Assembly (NCBI RefSeq): GCF_014042365.1
Contig: NZ_JACEZS010000003.1
Span: forward strand, 248,001 to 312,000
Direction: 5' to 3'
From: Rugamonas fusca
GTDB taxonomy: Bacteria > Pseudomonadota > Gammaproteobacteria > Burkholderiales > Burkholderiaceae_D
Length of the DNA stretch: 64,000 bases
Made by a program: the position numbers and the translations under genes. Below are positions 1 to 10,830 of the stretch, piece after piece. Under the pieces are notes generated by a model that ran no database searches, was not told where the DNA came from, and worked only from the letters and a program-made list of their open reading frames with translations. The stretch's first letter is position 1, and each line of letters starts with the position of its first letter.

Positions 1-482
1 CCCCCCAACGCCATCGGTGCGCCATCCAGGTGGGTGGCCACGATGTAGCGCTGCGCGCGCGCTTGCGCCAGGCTCAGCACGGCCGCATAGCCATCCACCG
101 CCCGCAGCACCAGCTTGCCACTGTCGGCCAGGCGGGCGCCGGCCGCCTTCACCACGTCCACCAGCGCCGGCCCGTGCAGCAGGTGCGGCTTGCCATCGTA
201 TTCCAGCGTGGGGCGGATGGTGAACGCGGGCAGGGCCAGCAGCGCGTTGTAGTCGAACGCGTGGGCCTTGTCGAAACTGAGCTTTTGCTTGTGCATCATC
301 TGGTCCGTCACGGGGTCGAACGGGCCGCGGTTGGGCTGGACCATGGCGCCCGTCACCGTCAGCAGGGCGGGGCCGCGCAAGGCGGGGGAAGCTGCCGAAG
401 CGGGCGTGCCGGCGCGGGTGGACGCGGCGGGCAAGGTCAGGGCGGCAGCGCCGGCGGCGGTCAGGAACTGGCGTTTTTGCAT
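1..482 (-). CDS. molybdopterin-dependent oxidoreductase-like periplasmic protein (partial)
   Basis: Reading the minus strand from the ATG at 482 gives an open frame that runs off the left edge of the window (about 160 residues visible). It starts MQKRQFLTAAGAAAL, a signal-peptide-like N-terminus with a basic n-region, then an Ala-rich cleavage region. The rest (GPALVDVVKAAGARL, LRAVDGYAAVLSL, YIVATHLDGAPM) looks like the small single-domain sulfite-oxidase-fold proteins (oxidoreductase molybdopterin-binding domain). No obvious catalytic Cys lies in the visible part, so a true Mo-cofactor enzyme cannot be claimed. It is divergent from the AlkB-like gene, with 43 bp between the start codons. 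The family call is by motif impression; the C-terminus is missing. Confidence 0.6.
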   Translation of the reverse strand, partial: MQKRQFLTAAGAAALTLPAASTRAGTPASAASPALRGPALLTVTGAMVQPNRGPFDPVTDQMMHKQKLSFDKAHAFDYNALLALPAFTIRPTLEYDGKPHLLHGPALVDVVKAAGARLADSGKLVLRAVDGYAAVLSLAQARAQRYIVATHLDGAPMALG

Positions 483-525
483 CAGTGGCGTCCTAGTCTG
501 GTGGGATGCCGCTATCATAACGCGC

Positions 526-1122
526 ATGGACTTGTTTGACGCCACCTCCAGCCTGATGCCCATCCCCATCGAGGATGGCGAACTGGCCTTCCAGCAGCGG
601 CTGGCCTTGCCCTGGCCGCCGGAGCAGGTGCTGGCGCGCCTGATCGCGGACACGGACTGGCGTGCCGAATCCATCACCCTGTGGGGCAAGACCCACCCGC
701 AGCCGCGCCTGACGGCCTGGCATGGCGCGGCGCGCTACCGCTATTCGGGCATGACGCTGGAGCCGCAACCATTCACGGCGCTGCAACTGGCCATCAAGGC
801 CGCCGTCGAGCAGGCCACGGGGCGGCGCTACAACAGCGTGCTGCTCAATTACTACCGCGACGAGCGCGACAGCATGGGTTTCCATAGCGATGACGAGCCG
901 GAACTGGGGCCGGAACCGGCCATCGCCTCCGTCAGCTTCGGCGCGCCGCGCACGTTCATCCTCAAGCACAAGCGCCTGCCGCGCACGGTCAAGCTGGCGC
1001 TGGGCGACGGCAGCCTGCTGCTGATGGCCGGCACCCTGCAACGCCACTGGCGCCACGGCATCAACAAGCAGGGCACGCCGTGCGGGCCGCGGGTTAATCT
1101 GACCTTCCGCAGCATTCTTTAA
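526..1122 (+). CDS. AlkB-family alpha-ketoglutarate-dependent dioxygenase
   Basis: This 198-residue protein resembles the AlkB/ALKBH2-type Fe(II)/2-oxoglutarate dioxygenases that remove N-alkyl lesions from nucleic acid bases by oxidative demethylation. The iron-binding HxD is visible in GFHSDDEPELG, the distal His in HWRHGINK, and the 2-oxoglutarate-binding Arg pair in GPRVNLTFR at the C-terminus. SVSFGAPRTFILKHK is a typical core strand. I chose the ATG at 526 (MDLFDATSS) because the upstream in-frame extension would read across the divergent neighbour and has no family character. It stands alone, followed by about 210 bp of non-coding DNA. A DNA or RNA repair role is family knowledge; the substrate cannot be read from the sequence. 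Confidence 0.85.
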   Translation: MDLFDATSSLMPIPIEDGELAFQQRLALPWPPEQVLARLIADTDWRAESITLWGKTHPQPRLTAWHGAARYRYSGMTLEPQPFTALQLAIKAAVEQATGRRYNSVLLNYYRDERDSMGFHSDDEPELGPEPAIASVSFGAPRTFILKHKRLPRTVKLALGDGSLLLMAGTLQRHWRHGINKQGTPCGPRVNLTFRSIL

Positions 1123-1335
1123 TCTTCGTCAAACTGTCCGAAATTGCGTGCTACGGCGCGCTTTTGCCATCATGGCTGGCCCGGTGCGCATGCGCCGCAG
1201 GGCTTACAACTGGACACAAATCTTACGAAATTAGGACGGACGTTGACCGGCCTAACTGCTATCTTGGTCACATCGCAATTCAGAGAACTGCGATCCCAGG
1301 CAAGTCCCTCAACTTTTTGCTGAAAGATCCAACAA

Positions 1336-1923
1336 ATGAAAAAGATTCTGTTCGCATTGATTGCCTCCGCTACCGCCCTGAGCGGTGTGACCGCCCACGC
1401 CGCCGATGCCGGCACGGGCTATGTGGGCGCCGGCCTGGTCGGCAGCCGCTACAATTTCGACGTGCCCGTCACGTCCGCCACGGATGACCACAGTGGCAAT
1501 AAAGTGAGCGGCAAGATTTTCGCCGGCTACAACATCGACAAGACCTTCGCCGTGGAAGGCGGCTACACGGACTTCGGCAGCCAGAGCTACAACTACACGC
1601 TCAACGGCGCCAACGGCCGCCTGGAAAGCGATGCCCATTCGTTCTACGTGGCCGGCAAGGCCAGCATGCCCGTCAACGAGCAATTCAATGTGTTCGGCAA
1701 GCTGGGCGTCTCGCGCAACCACAACAGCGTGGACGCGACGGGCGCGGCGGCGGCCTACGGCGGCAGCGGCAACAAGAATGCGCTGTACGCTTCCGTGGGC
1801 GGCGAATATGCGCTCAACAAGAACGTCTCGCTGTCGCTCGAATATGAGCACTACGGCAAGAATGACAACGATCTGGGCCGCAAGACCGGCGCCATCACGG
1901 GCGGTCTGCGCTACAACTTCTAA
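1336..1923 (+). CDS. outer-membrane beta-barrel (OmpA/OmpX-like porin family) protein
   Basis: A 195-residue protein with a clear signal peptide (MKKILFALIASATALSG, cleavage near AHA-AD). The mature part alternates hydrophobic and polar residues with many Gly/Tyr/Asn and ends in Phe (GGLRYNF), the usual C-terminal signature for BAM-assembled barrels. Segments such as AGYNIDKTFAVEGGYTDFG and VSLSLEYEHYGKND are strand-turn patterns of the eight-stranded OMP_b-brl family. It is probably a small structural outer-membrane protein; no specific function can be inferred. It is followed by a strong hairpin terminator and is monocistronic. Confidence 0.8.
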   Translation: MKKILFALIASATALSGVTAHAADAGTGYVGAGLVGSRYNFDVPVTSATDDHSGNKVSGKIFAGYNIDKTFAVEGGYTDFGSQSYNYTLNGANGRLESDAHSFYVAGKASMPVNEQFNVFGKLGVSRNHNSVDATGAAAAYGGSGNKNALYASVGGEYALNKNVSLSLEYEHYGKNDNDLGRKTGAITGGLRYNF

Positions 1924-1987
1924 GTCCGACCTCGCGCCTCACGCAGATCTCACTTGGAAACGGGGGCCGTCCGGGCTCCCGGGCAAC

Positions 1988-2023
1988 AAAAAAAGGCACG
2001 GTGTTTGCGCACCGTGCCTTTTT
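1988..2023. terminator. bidirectional intrinsic terminator
   Basis: A 9-bp perfect stem (GGCACGGTG / CACCGTGCC) with a 6-nt loop is flanked by an A-run on the left and a T-run on the right. It can therefore terminate the outer-membrane protein gene (plus strand) and ettA (minus strand), whose 3' ends converge here. Confidence 0.85.
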
Positions 2024-2049
2024 CCATTTTTTCCGTTGAGCGCTGAGGC

Positions 2050-3717
<1,668 letters not shown>

Positions 3718-3821
3718 TGAAACTCTCGGTTAGAAAACTGTAAAACGAATAGAAAAGCGGGGAAGGGTGACAGCATACACAAAAATGGCCCCCGCCAGCC
3801 CGAAATCGTGCGACCACGTGA

Positions 3822-3914
3822 AAATCGGGGACGTAACACCATTTATCCGCACGGGAATATCGTGTTACGTCCCCGATTTATCTGCATGGGAATACTGTGT
3901 TACGTCCCCGATTT
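3822..3914. repeat. palindromic REP-like repeat cluster (three 18-bp units)
   Basis: The 18-bp unit GTGTTACGTCCCCGATTT occurs at 3862-3879 and 3897-3914 and, inverted, at 3822-3839. The three units are separated by 22 and 17 bp of related spacer (both spacers contain a GCA-GGGAATA-type core). The first two form a long stem-loop. The cluster fills the gap between the rarD 3' end and the ettA 5' region. It resembles the intergenic REP-type elements mobilised by Y1/RAYT transposases; no such transposase is in the window. Confidence 0.75.
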
Positions 3915-3915
3915 T

Positions 3916-4803
3916 TCAGGCGGGCAAGGGGGCGGGGCGGCGCATCAGCCACAGCCCTTCGGCCACGTACAGCAGCAGCGCGCTCCAGATCACGGCGAAG
4001 CCGGCCAGCCGGGCCGGCGTGAACGCTTCGTGGAAGAACCACACGCCCAGCAGCATCTGGATGGTGGGGCCGATGTATTGCAGCAGGCCCAGCACGGACA
4101 GCGGGATGCGGCGCGCGCCGGCCGCGAACAGCAGCAGCGGGATGGCCGTGATGGGGCCGGCCGCCACCAGCAGCCAGCGCGTGCTGTCATGCGCCGTGTT
4201 GATGAAGGTGTTCTGGCCATGCCAGCTGAGCCAGCCCAGATAGATGACGGCCAGCGGGAACAGCAGCATGGTTTCCAGCGACAAGCCTTCCAGCGCGGCC
4301 AGCGCGGCCGTCTTGCGCAGCAGGCCGTAGACGCCGAAGGTGCCGGCCAGCAGCAGCGCGATCCACGGCAACTGGCCGCCCTGCCACGTGAGCCAGGCCA
4401 CGCCGCAGGCCGCCACGACGATGGCCAGCCACTGGCCGCGCCGCAGCTTTTCCTTCAGCACCAGCAAACCGAGCAGCACATTGACCAGCGGATTGATGAA
4501 GTAGCCCAGGCTGGCGTCGATCACATGGCCGTTGTTGACGGCCCAGATATAAATGAACCAGTTACTGCTGAGGAAAATGGCGCTGGCCACGAAGCCGGCC
4601 AGCACCTTGGGCTGGTTCAGCAGCTTGGGCAGCCAGCCCCACTGGCGCCGCACGGCCAGCACGATGGCCAGGAACAGCAGCGACCACACCATGCGGTGGG
4701 CCAGGATTTCCAGCGGCGTCACTTCGCCGATGGCGTGAAAATACAAGGGGAACAGGCCCCAGACGAGAAACGCCAGCGCGGCGTAGACAATTCCGGTGTT
4801 CAT
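3916..4803 (-). CDS. rarD: RarD-type EamA-family transporter
   Basis: A protein of 295 residues with about ten hydrophobic helices. The N-terminus GIVYAALAFLVWGLFPLYF and the segment PLEILAHRMVWSLLFLA are typical of RarD proteins of the drug/metabolite (EamA) superfamily; FVASAIFLSSNWFIYIWAVNNGHVIDASLGYFINPL continues the family pattern. The substrate is unknown for most members, including E. coli RarD. I chose the ATG at 4803; a GTG nine codons upstream is possible, and neither start has a clear Shine-Dalgarno. The stop lies directly at the palindromic repeat cluster, and ettA lies further downstream on the same strand. Confidence 0.88.
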   Translation of the reverse strand: MNTGIVYAALAFLVWGLFPLYFHAIGEVTPLEILAHRMVWSLLFLAIVLAVRRQWGWLPKLLNQPKVLAGFVASAIFLSSNWFIYIWAVNNGHVIDASLGYFINPLVNVLLGLLVLKEKLRRGQWLAIVVAACGVAWLTWQGGQLPWIALLLAGTFGVYGLLRKTAALAALEGLSLETMLLFPLAVIYLGWLSWHGQNTFINTAHDSTRWLLVAAGPITAIPLLLFAAGARRIPLSVLGLLQYIGPTIQMLLGVWFFHEAFTPARLAGFAVIWSALLLYVAEGLWLMRRPAPLPA

Positions 4804-5021
4804 GGTGAAATAGGGGAGGGCGCGAGGCACGGTCTGTCATTATCCCCGAAATGGTGCAAGCTCGCTGAGCCGCTCCCAACGCGGCAGTTTTCACTTTGTC
4901 ACGGCCAGCGTACACTGCGGGATTCGCACCGCTTTGGACGCCACAGCATGTCAAAATTTACTTGCCTTTTGCTAATACCTATCCTATTGTGCAATGCACC
5001 AAAACAACAACAGGTGCAATC

Positions 5022-6899
5022 TTGACCGCGCAACACAAGAAGAGCAATCTCGTCGCCCTGACCCTGGCCGCCATTGGCATCGTCTATGGCGACATCGGCA
5101 CCAGCCCGCTGTACACCCTCAAGACCATTTTTTCCAGTGAACATGGTTTGGCGCTGAACCCGGCCAACCTGCTGGGCGTGATTTCCCTGATTTTCTGGGG
5201 CCTGACCATCATCGTCTCGCTCAAGTACGTGACCTTGGTGCTGCGCGCCGACAACCGCGGCGAAGGCGGCATCATGGCCCTGATGGCGCTGGCCCTCAAT
5301 TCCGTCAGCAAGTCCCCCGGCCTGCACTACAAGTTGATGCTGTGCGGCGTGTTCGGCGCCGCCCTGTTCTACGGTGACAGCGTGATCACCCCCGCCATTT
5401 CCGTGCTGTCGGCCATCGAAGGTCTGGAAGTGGCCACGCCGGCCCTGAAACCGTACGTGGTGCCGCTGACCATCGCCGTGCTGGTGGCCCTGTACGCGCT
5501 GCAGCAGCATGGCACGGCCGGCATCGGCCGCTGGTTCGGCCCCGTGATGCTGCTGTGGTTCGGCGCGCTGGCCGCCATGGGCGTGGTCAACATCATCTCC
5601 GCGCCGCAAATCCTGGCCGCGCTCAATCCCTGGCATGCGCTGCGCTTCTTGCTGGAAAACCGCCTGATCGCCTTCGTCGCGCTGGGTGCCGTGGTGCTGG
5701 CGTTCACGGGCGCCGAGGCGCTGTATGCGGACATGGGCCACTTCGGCAAAAAGCCGATCCGCATGGCCTGGTTCCTGATCGTGTTCCCCTCGCTGGCGCT
5801 GAACTACCTGGGCCAGGGCGGCCTGCTGCTGGCCCATCCCGAAGCCATTTCCAATCCGTTCTACCAGCAGCTGGGCGCCTGGAGCGTGTACCCGCTGGTG
5901 GCCATGTCCACGCTGGCCACGGTGATCGCGTCGCAGGCCACCATTTCCGGCACCTTCTCGATGACCAAGCAAGCCATCGCGCTGGGCTTCCTGCCGCGCA
6001 TGCGCATCCTGCACACGTCGGCCAGCGAGATCGGCCAGATCTACATGCCGATGGTGAACTGGCTGCAGCTGGTGGTGGTGTTGCTGGCCGTGATCGGCTT
6101 CGGCTCGTCCGACAACCTGGCGGCCGCCTACGGTATCGCCGTCACGGCCACCATGCTGGCCACCACCGTGCTGACTTTCTTCGTGATCCGTTACCGCTGG
6201 CAGATCAACCTGGTGCTGTGCTGGGCCGCCACCGGCTTCTTCCTGCTGATCGACGTGTCGTTCTTCTCGGCCAACGCGCTCAAGCTGTTCCATGGCGGCT
6301 GGTTCCCGCTGCTGCTTGGCTCTGTCCTGTTCGTCGTCATGCTGACCTGGCGCGCCGGCCGCGCGCTGGTGTTCCAGAACCTGCAGAAGCACGCCATCCC
6401 GCTGGAAGACTTCCTGGCCTCGCTGTTCGTGGCGCCGCCCACGCGCGTGCCGGGCACCGCCATCTTCCTGCGCGGCGAGAGCGACGGCGTGCCGCACGCC
6501 ATGCTGCACAACCTGTCGCACAACAAGGTGCTGCACGAGCGCGTGGTGTTCTTCACCATCCACATCATCGAGGAACCGTATGTGCCGGAGGCCGAACAGA
6601 TCAAGATCATCGACCTGGGCCACAACTGCTTCCAGTTGAACGTGCACTACGGCTTCAAGGATGAGCCGGACATCCCCCGCGTGCTGTCCTTGTGCGCCAG
6701 CCACGGCCTGCCGTTCGAGATGATGGAGACCTCGTTCTTCATCGCCCGCCAGACCGTGATCTCGACCCCCGGCGCCGGCATGGCGCCATGGCGCGAGCAC
6801 CTGTTCGTGGCCATGTCGCGCAACGCCCGCGGCGCGGCCGACTACTACCAGATCCCCAGCAACCGGGTGATCGAGCTGGGCACCCAGGTGGAAATCTGA
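5022..6899 (+). CDS. kup: Kup low-affinity potassium transporter
   Basis: A 625-residue protein with about twelve membrane helices in the first 430 residues and a soluble C-terminal region, the layout and length of Kup (about 620-630 residues). The signature ALTLAAIGIVYGDIGTSPLYTLK is near the N-terminus, followed by LRADNRGEGGIMALMALAL and FYGDSVITPAISVLSAIEG. Kup imports K+ by H+ symport (family knowledge). I chose the TTG at 5022 because it follows an AGGTG about seven bases upstream and gives the family length. An open extension to 4896 exists but adds about 40 residues without family character. Confidence 0.93.
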   Translation: MTAQHKKSNLVALTLAAIGIVYGDIGTSPLYTLKTIFSSEHGLALNPANLLGVISLIFWGLTIIVSLKYVTLVLRADNRGEGGIMALMALALNSVSKSPGLHYKLMLCGVFGAALFYGDSVITPAISVLSAIEGLEVATPALKPYVVPLTIAVLVALYALQQHGTAGIGRWFGPVMLLWFGALAAMGVVNIISAPQILAALNPWHALRFLLENRLIAFVALGAVVLAFTGAEALYADMGHFGKKPIRMAWFLIVFPSLALNYLGQGGLLLAHPEAISNPFYQQLGAWSVYPLVAMSTLATVIASQATISGTFSMTKQAIALGFLPRMRILHTSASEIGQIYMPMVNWLQLVVVLLAVIGFGSSDNLAAAYGIAVTATMLATTVLTFFVIRYRWQINLVLCWAATGFFLLIDVSFFSANALKLFHGGWFPLLLGSVLFVVMLTWRAGRALVFQNLQKHAIPLEDFLASLFVAPPTRVPGTAIFLRGESDGVPHAMLHNLSHNKVLHERVVFFTIHIIEEPYVPEAEQIKIIDLGHNCFQLNVHYGFKDEPDIPRVLSLCASHGLPFEMMETSFFIARQTVISTPGAGMAPWREHLFVAMSRNARGAADYYQIPSNRVIELGTQVEI

Positions 6900-7019
6900 G
6901 CAAATAAATATGTAACCGAATGTAGGGCCCGCAGCGGAAGGGACGCAGTCTGCTAAACTTCTGCTCCGATCGGCGCGCGGCGGCGCGCATCAATTCGACC
7001 CCACAACACAAAGGTAACC

Positions 7020-7871
7020 ATGAAATCGAAGTTCCCATTTATCGCTGCCGTCGCCGTCGCGCTGACGCTGACGGCTTGCGGCGGCGGTTCCGGCACCACC
7101 ACCGCCACCACGCCGACCGTGACCCAGCCCGCGTTCCAGAAGGCCGACACCGTGACCGGCACCGGCACCGAAGCGGCCAACAACGACCTGCTGGTGGTCA
7201 GCTACACGGGCTGGCTGTACGACGCTTCCAAGTCCGATTTCAAGGGCGCCAAGATCGACAGTTCGGTCGACCGCAACGCGCCGATTGCTTTCACGCTGGG
7301 CACTGGCCAGGTGCTGGCCGGCTGGGACCAGGGCATCCTGGGCATGAAGGTGGGCGGCAAGCGTACGCTGGTCATTCCTGCCTCGATGGCTTATGGCGCC
7401 AACGCCAAGACGGCCGCCCCTGCCGTGGGCAGCGTCACTTACGCCGCCATTCCCGCCAATTCGGCACTGGTGTATGACGTAGAACTGGTGAGTGTGGCCA
7501 AGGCCACCGCGCCGGTCTATGTGGCGCCGCCGACCTCGCTCGAGAGCGTGGATACGACGGTGGGCACGGGCGCCACCGCTGCCACCGGCAAGACCTTGAC
7601 GGTCAAGTACACGGGCTACCTGTATGACGGCACCCGCGTCGATTTCAAAGGCAACGTGTTCGACAGCACCGACCTGCAAGGCAAGCTGTTTGACTTTGTC
7701 CTCGGTGGCAACGTGATCGCGGGCTGGAACCAAGGCATCGTGGGGATGAATGTCGGCGGCAAGCGCACGCTGACCATTCCGCCTGGCCTGGGGTATGGTG
7801 CGAAGGCGGTCGGTTCGATTCCCGCCAATTCCACCCTGATTTTTGACATCGAACTGGTTGCAGTGAAATAA
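7020..7871 (+). CDS. double-domain FKBP-type peptidyl-prolyl isomerase lipoprotein
   Basis: A 283-residue protein with a lipoprotein signal (LTLTACGGGS: lipobox Leu-Thr-Ala-Cys) followed by two FKBP domains, roughly residues 45-155 and 170-283. Both carry the core VSYTGWLYD/VKYTGYLYD, the substrate-pocket stretch LAGWDQGILGMKVGGKRTL or IAGWNQGIVGMNVGGKRTL, and the closing strand SALVYDVELV/STLIFDIELV. FKBPs catalyse cis-trans isomerisation of prolyl bonds; the lipid anchor implies a periplasmic folding role. The tandem duplication within one secreted protein is less common than single-domain FkpA or SlyD. It ends just before a strong terminator. Confidence 0.92.
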   Translation: MKSKFPFIAAVAVALTLTACGGGSGTTTATTPTVTQPAFQKADTVTGTGTEAANNDLLVVSYTGWLYDASKSDFKGAKIDSSVDRNAPIAFTLGTGQVLAGWDQGILGMKVGGKRTLVIPASMAYGANAKTAAPAVGSVTYAAIPANSALVYDVELVSVAKATAPVYVAPPTSLESVDTTVGTGATAATGKTLTVKYTGYLYDGTRVDFKGNVFDSTDLQGKLFDFVLGGNVIAGWNQGIVGMNVGGKRTLTIPPGLGYGAKAVGSIPANSTLIFDIELVAVK

Positions 7872-7905
7872 ATCCCATACCGCGCCTCGCGCGGACAGAC
7901 GACCA

Positions 7906-7933
7906 GGGCGGCCCGCGAGGCCGCCCTTTTTTT
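7906..7933 (+). terminator. intrinsic terminator after the FKBP gene
   Basis: An 8-bp GC-only stem (GGGCGGCC / GGCCGCCC) with a 5-nt loop is followed by a run of seven T. It lies 34 bp after the FKBP stop codon, between that gene and the convergent chemotaxis receptor gene. Confidence 0.9.
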
Positions 7934-7947
7934 CGCCGCCGCGTGCC

Positions 7948-9603
7948 TCACGCCACGGCGGTCCGCTCCCGGTCCAGCTTGAAGAAGGCCATCGACTCCT
8001 GCAGCGCCTCGGCCTGCGAACTCATCTCCTCCGCCGTGGCGGCCAGTTGTTCGGCGTTGGCCGCGTTCTGCTGCGTGGTCTGGTTTTGCTGCGACACGGC
8101 GTGGCTGATCTGGGTCGCGCCATGCGCCTGTTCCTCGGACGACGCCGTGATCTCGCGCACCAGCTCGGAGGTGCGCTTGATGTTGGGCACCATGGCGTCC
8201 AGCAGCCGGCCCGCCTGGTCGGCCAGCCGCACGCTGCCCGACGCCACCTGCTCGATCTCCTGCGCCGCCACCTGGCTGCGTTCGGCCAGCTTGCGCACCT
8301 CGGCCGCCACCACGGCGAAGCCCTTGCCGTGCGCGCCCGCGCGGGCCGCCTCGATGGCCGCGTTCAGCGCCAGCAGATTGGTCTGGTAGGCGATATCGTC
8401 GATGATGCCGATCTTCTGCGCGATCTGCTGCATGGCCGCCACCGTCTCCCGGACCACCGTGCCGCCCTCGGTGGCCTCGCGCGCCGCGTGGCTGGCGATG
8501 CCGTCGGTGACCTTGGCGTTGTCATTGTTCTGCGCGATCGAGGCCGACATCTGCTCGATGGCGGCGCTGGTCTGCTCCACGCCGGCCGCCTGTTCGCTGG
8601 CCGCCTGCGACAAGGCTTGCGCCGTGGCGCTGACCTGCTCCGACGCGCTCGACAGGGTGGCGGCGCTGCTGTTGACCTCGCGCGCCACCTGGGCCAGCTT
8701 GCGCACCATGCCCTGCATGGCGGCCAGCAGGCTGTGGCGGTCGTTGTGCCGCAACTGGATCTCCACCGTCAGGTCGCCATCGGCGATCTGCTGCACGATG
8801 CGCTTGGTGTCGGCCGGTTCGCCGCCCAGTTGCCCGATCAGGCTGCGGTAAATCAGGTATAGCGCCAGCACGGACGCGGCCAGCGAAAAGGCCAGCAAGC
8901 CCACCGTGGTGCGGAACGCCGACGCCGTGGCCGCTTCCGCGCGCGCCACCTCATCGCTCGTGCGCTGGTCGAGCATGGTCAGGAATTCGTTCACCGGCTT
9001 CATGATCCTGGCCTTGTTCTCGTGGTATGCGGCGTCGTGCGTGATGCGGCGCGCCAGCTCCAGGTCCGGCGCGCCTTTCTTCGTGTAGTGGCCGGCGCCA
9101 TCGTCAAACAGGCCCTTGACGGCGTTCATGGCCACCGTCTCGGTGCGCACCAGGCCGTCCGAATTGGCTTGCGCCTCGGCCAGCTTGCCCAGTTCCTGGT
9201 CGGTGAAGCCGGCCTGCTTCATCAGCGTCAGCAGGGGGGCGGAGGTATCGCTGTCGGGCGTGGGCTTGCCCTGGCCGGCCGCGATGAAGTCCCAGTAGAT
9301 GCGCTCGTAATGCTGGGGCCGTGGCTTCTTGCCGTTGCGGATGTCGAGGATGTCGAAATACTGCTGTTCGTAGGCAGGATTGGCCGTCACCACGTAGGTG
9401 CGGGCCAGCCGGGTCAGGTCGTCCGAGCTTTGGCGCAGCTCGTCGGCCAGCAGGTAGGAACGGTAGCGCGCGTCATGGGCCCGGTTCGATGCATCCTGCG
9501 CCTTGATCACCTGCAGCAGGCCGTAGAACGTGACGCCGGACAGCAGCGCCAGAAAAACCAGAAAATATAAAATCGTCTTCTTGATGCTCAGCGCTCGCTT
9601 CAT
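7948..9603 (-). CDS. methyl-accepting chemotaxis protein
   Basis: A receptor of 551 residues: an N-terminal helix ([21 protein letters not shown]), a periplasmic sensor of about 190 residues, a second helix ([20 protein letters not shown]), a HAMP domain ([20 protein letters not shown]) and a C-terminal signalling coiled coil. The hairpin tip [24 protein letters not shown] is the hallmark of MCPs that bind CheA/CheW. There is no C-terminal NWETF-type pentapeptide. I chose the internal ATG at 9603 (MKRALSIKK) because a GGGGGT sequence lies just before it and the membrane helix then sits correctly. The ligand is unknown. No che genes are nearby, so it is an orphan receptor. Confidence 0.92.
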   Translation of the reverse strand: MKRALSIKKTILYFLVFLALLSGVTFYGLLQVIKAQDASNRAHDARYRSYLLADELRQSSDDLTRLARTYVVTANPAYEQQYFDILDIRNGKKPRPQHYERIYWDFIAAGQGKPTPDSDTSAPLLTLMKQAGFTDQELGKLAEAQANSDGLVRTETVAMNAVKGLFDDGAGHYTKKGAPDLELARRITHDAAYHENKARIMKPVNEFLTMLDQRTSDEVARAEAATASAFRTTVGLLAFSLAASVLALYLIYRSLIGQLGGEPADTKRIVQQIADGDLTVEIQLRHNDRHSLLAAMQGMVRKLAQVAREVNSSAATLSSASEQVSATAQALSQAASEQAAGVEQTSAAIEQMSASIAQNNDNAKVTDGIASHAAREATEGGTVVRETVAAMQQIAQKIGIIDDIAYQTNLLALNAAIEAARAGAHGKGFAVVAAEVRKLAERSQVAAQEIEQVASGSVRLADQAGRLLDAMVPNIKRTSELVREITASSEEQAHGATQISHAVSQQNQTTQQNAANAEQLAATAEEMSSQAEALQESMAFFKLDRERTAVA

Positions 9604-9706
9604 GTGACCCCCAGTGATGATCTGGCTGTCACTGTGCCCCACTTTGGGGCGGGCAAGCCATCAACTGGTTGATCTTTTGGGGCCGCAACAACGGCGGCGC
9701 TGTCGT

Positions 9707-10159
9707 TCAGCGCACCATGTCGATGTGCAGGATGCCGTCCTCGTCATACGGTGCGGTGACGGCCTTGAAACCGAGGCTGCCGTAGAACTGCTCCAGCCGG
9801 GCCTGGGCGCCGATGCGGAAGCGGTGGCCCGGATGCAGCTGCTCGGCCAGCCGTATGCCCTGTTCCACCAGCTGGCGGCCGATGCCGCCGCCGCGCGCCG
9901 CCTGCGTCGTCAGCACGCGGCCCAGCGACATTTCCTCGTACTTGGCGCCGGGCGCCAGGCAGCGCAGGTAGGCCACCAGCTCGCGCTTGCCGTCGGCCGT
10001 GCGCCAGCCCAGCAGGTGATGGGCGGCCAGGTCGTAGCCATCGATGTCGGGATACAGGCATTGCTGCTCCAGCACGAACACTTGCTGGCGCTGGTACAGC
10101 ACTTGATACAGGTCCGCGCCGGGAATATCGTTGAATGCCAGCCATTGCCACTCGATCAT
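9707..10159 (-). CDS. elaA: GNAT acetyltransferase, ElaA family
   Basis: A protein of 150 residues beginning MIEWQWLAFNDI, with LYQVLYQRQQVFVLEQQC and YPDIDGYDLAAHHLLGW, matching the ElaA family of GNAT N-acetyltransferases. The acetyl-CoA-binding loop is LGRVLTTQAARGGGIGRQLV and the closing motif is LEQFYGSLGFKAV. The ATG at 10159 gives the family length of about 150 residues. The physiological substrate of ElaA proteins is not established. It lies on the same strand as ohr upstream, about 100 bp away, so it may share that transcript. Confidence 0.88.
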   Translation of the reverse strand: MIEWQWLAFNDIPGADLYQVLYQRQQVFVLEQQCLYPDIDGYDLAAHHLLGWRTADGKRELVAYLRCLAPGAKYEEMSLGRVLTTQAARGGGIGRQLVEQGIRLAEQLHPGHRFRIGAQARLEQFYGSLGFKAVTAPYDEDGILHIDMVR

Positions 10160-10259
10160 GTGTGCCTCGTTCGTTGGGGAAGACGACGATTGTACGGCAG
10201 CGTGGCGATTCCGGCAGGGAAGGGCCCGCACGGCCGGGCGGGCCGTGCGGCGCAGGCGA

Positions 10260-10685
10260 TTACACCAGCGTCAGCGTGACGTCGATGTTGCCGCGCGTGG
10301 CGTTCGAGTACGGGCACACGACGTGGGCGGCCGCCACCAACTTCTCGGCTTGCGCGCGCTCCAGGCCCGGCAGCGAGATTTTCAGTTCCACTTCGATGCC
10401 GAAGCCTGTCTCGATGGCGCCGATACCCACCGTGCCTTCCACCGACACATCGGCCGGCACGGCGATCTTGTCGCGCCCGCCCACGAATTTCAGCGCGCCG
10501 ATGAAGCAGGCCGAATAGCCGGCCGCGAACAGTTGCTCCGGGTTGGTGCCCACGGCGCCGGCGCCGCCCAGTTCCTTGGGCGTGGTCAGTTTGACGTCCA
10601 GCACGCCGTCCGACGATACGGCGCGGCCCTCGCGGCCCCCGGTGGCTTTGGCGTTGGCACGGTACAGAACTTGTTTGATCGACAT
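10260..10685 (-). CDS. ohr: organic hydroperoxide resistance protein Ohr
   Basis: A 141-residue Ohr-type thiol peroxidase. The two catalytic cysteines are in AAGYSACF (Cys60) and [12 protein letters not shown] (Cys124), the standard Ohr arrangement, and [19 protein letters not shown] is the family signature. Ohr reduces organic hydroperoxides, using lipoylated proteins as reductant (family knowledge). Transcription of ohr genes is usually controlled by the MarR-type repressor OhrR; no ohrR is adjacent here, but two copies of an AT-flanked palindrome lie upstream. AAGGAAATC lies just before the start. Confidence 0.95.
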   Translation of the reverse strand: MSIKQVLYRANAKATGGREGRAVSSDGVLDVKLTTPKELGGAGAVGTNPEQLFAAGYSACFIGALKFVGGRDKIAVPADVSVEGTVGIGAIETGFGIEVELKISLPGLERAQAEKLVAAAHVVCPYSNATRGNIDVTLTLV

Positions 10686-10720
10686 GATGATTTCCTTTTT
10701 GAGAGAGTATTGGTGTTAGC

Positions 10721-10830
10721 GATTAAATCGCGCGCAATTTAATTCAAGTGTCCAGGCGCTACGTGGGACCGCCCGCTGGCGTGATCTAGCGCATCGCCAT
10801 GGAAAGACTATAAATCGCGCGCTATTAAAT
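10721..10830. promoter_or_regulatory. palindromic operator candidates upstream of ohr
   Basis: A 20-bp near-palindrome (10723-10742, one mismatched pair) has the form TTAAAT-CGCGCG-ATTTAA. Its core TAAATCGCGCGC recurs exactly at 10811-10822, where it is followed by TATTAAAT. The first site lies 38-57 bp upstream of the ohr start, a position suited to a repressor. The AT-flank/CG-centre layout is of the kind bound by MarR-family OhrR proteins. Assignment to OhrR is inference. Confidence 0.5.

Noticed and set aside
268..525. Upstream in-frame extension of the AlkB-like gene
   Set aside because: It runs through the oppositely oriented molybdopterin-type gene, and the ATG at 526 gives the family N-terminus.
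3822..3914. Possible CRISPR array
   Set aside because: There are only three 18-bp units, one of them inverted, spacers of 17-22 bp are related to each other, and no cas genes are present. It is a REP-like cluster instead.
4896..5021. Longer start for Kup at 4896
   Set aside because: It adds about 42 residues without family similarity, while the TTG at 5022 has a ribosome site and gives the usual Kup length.
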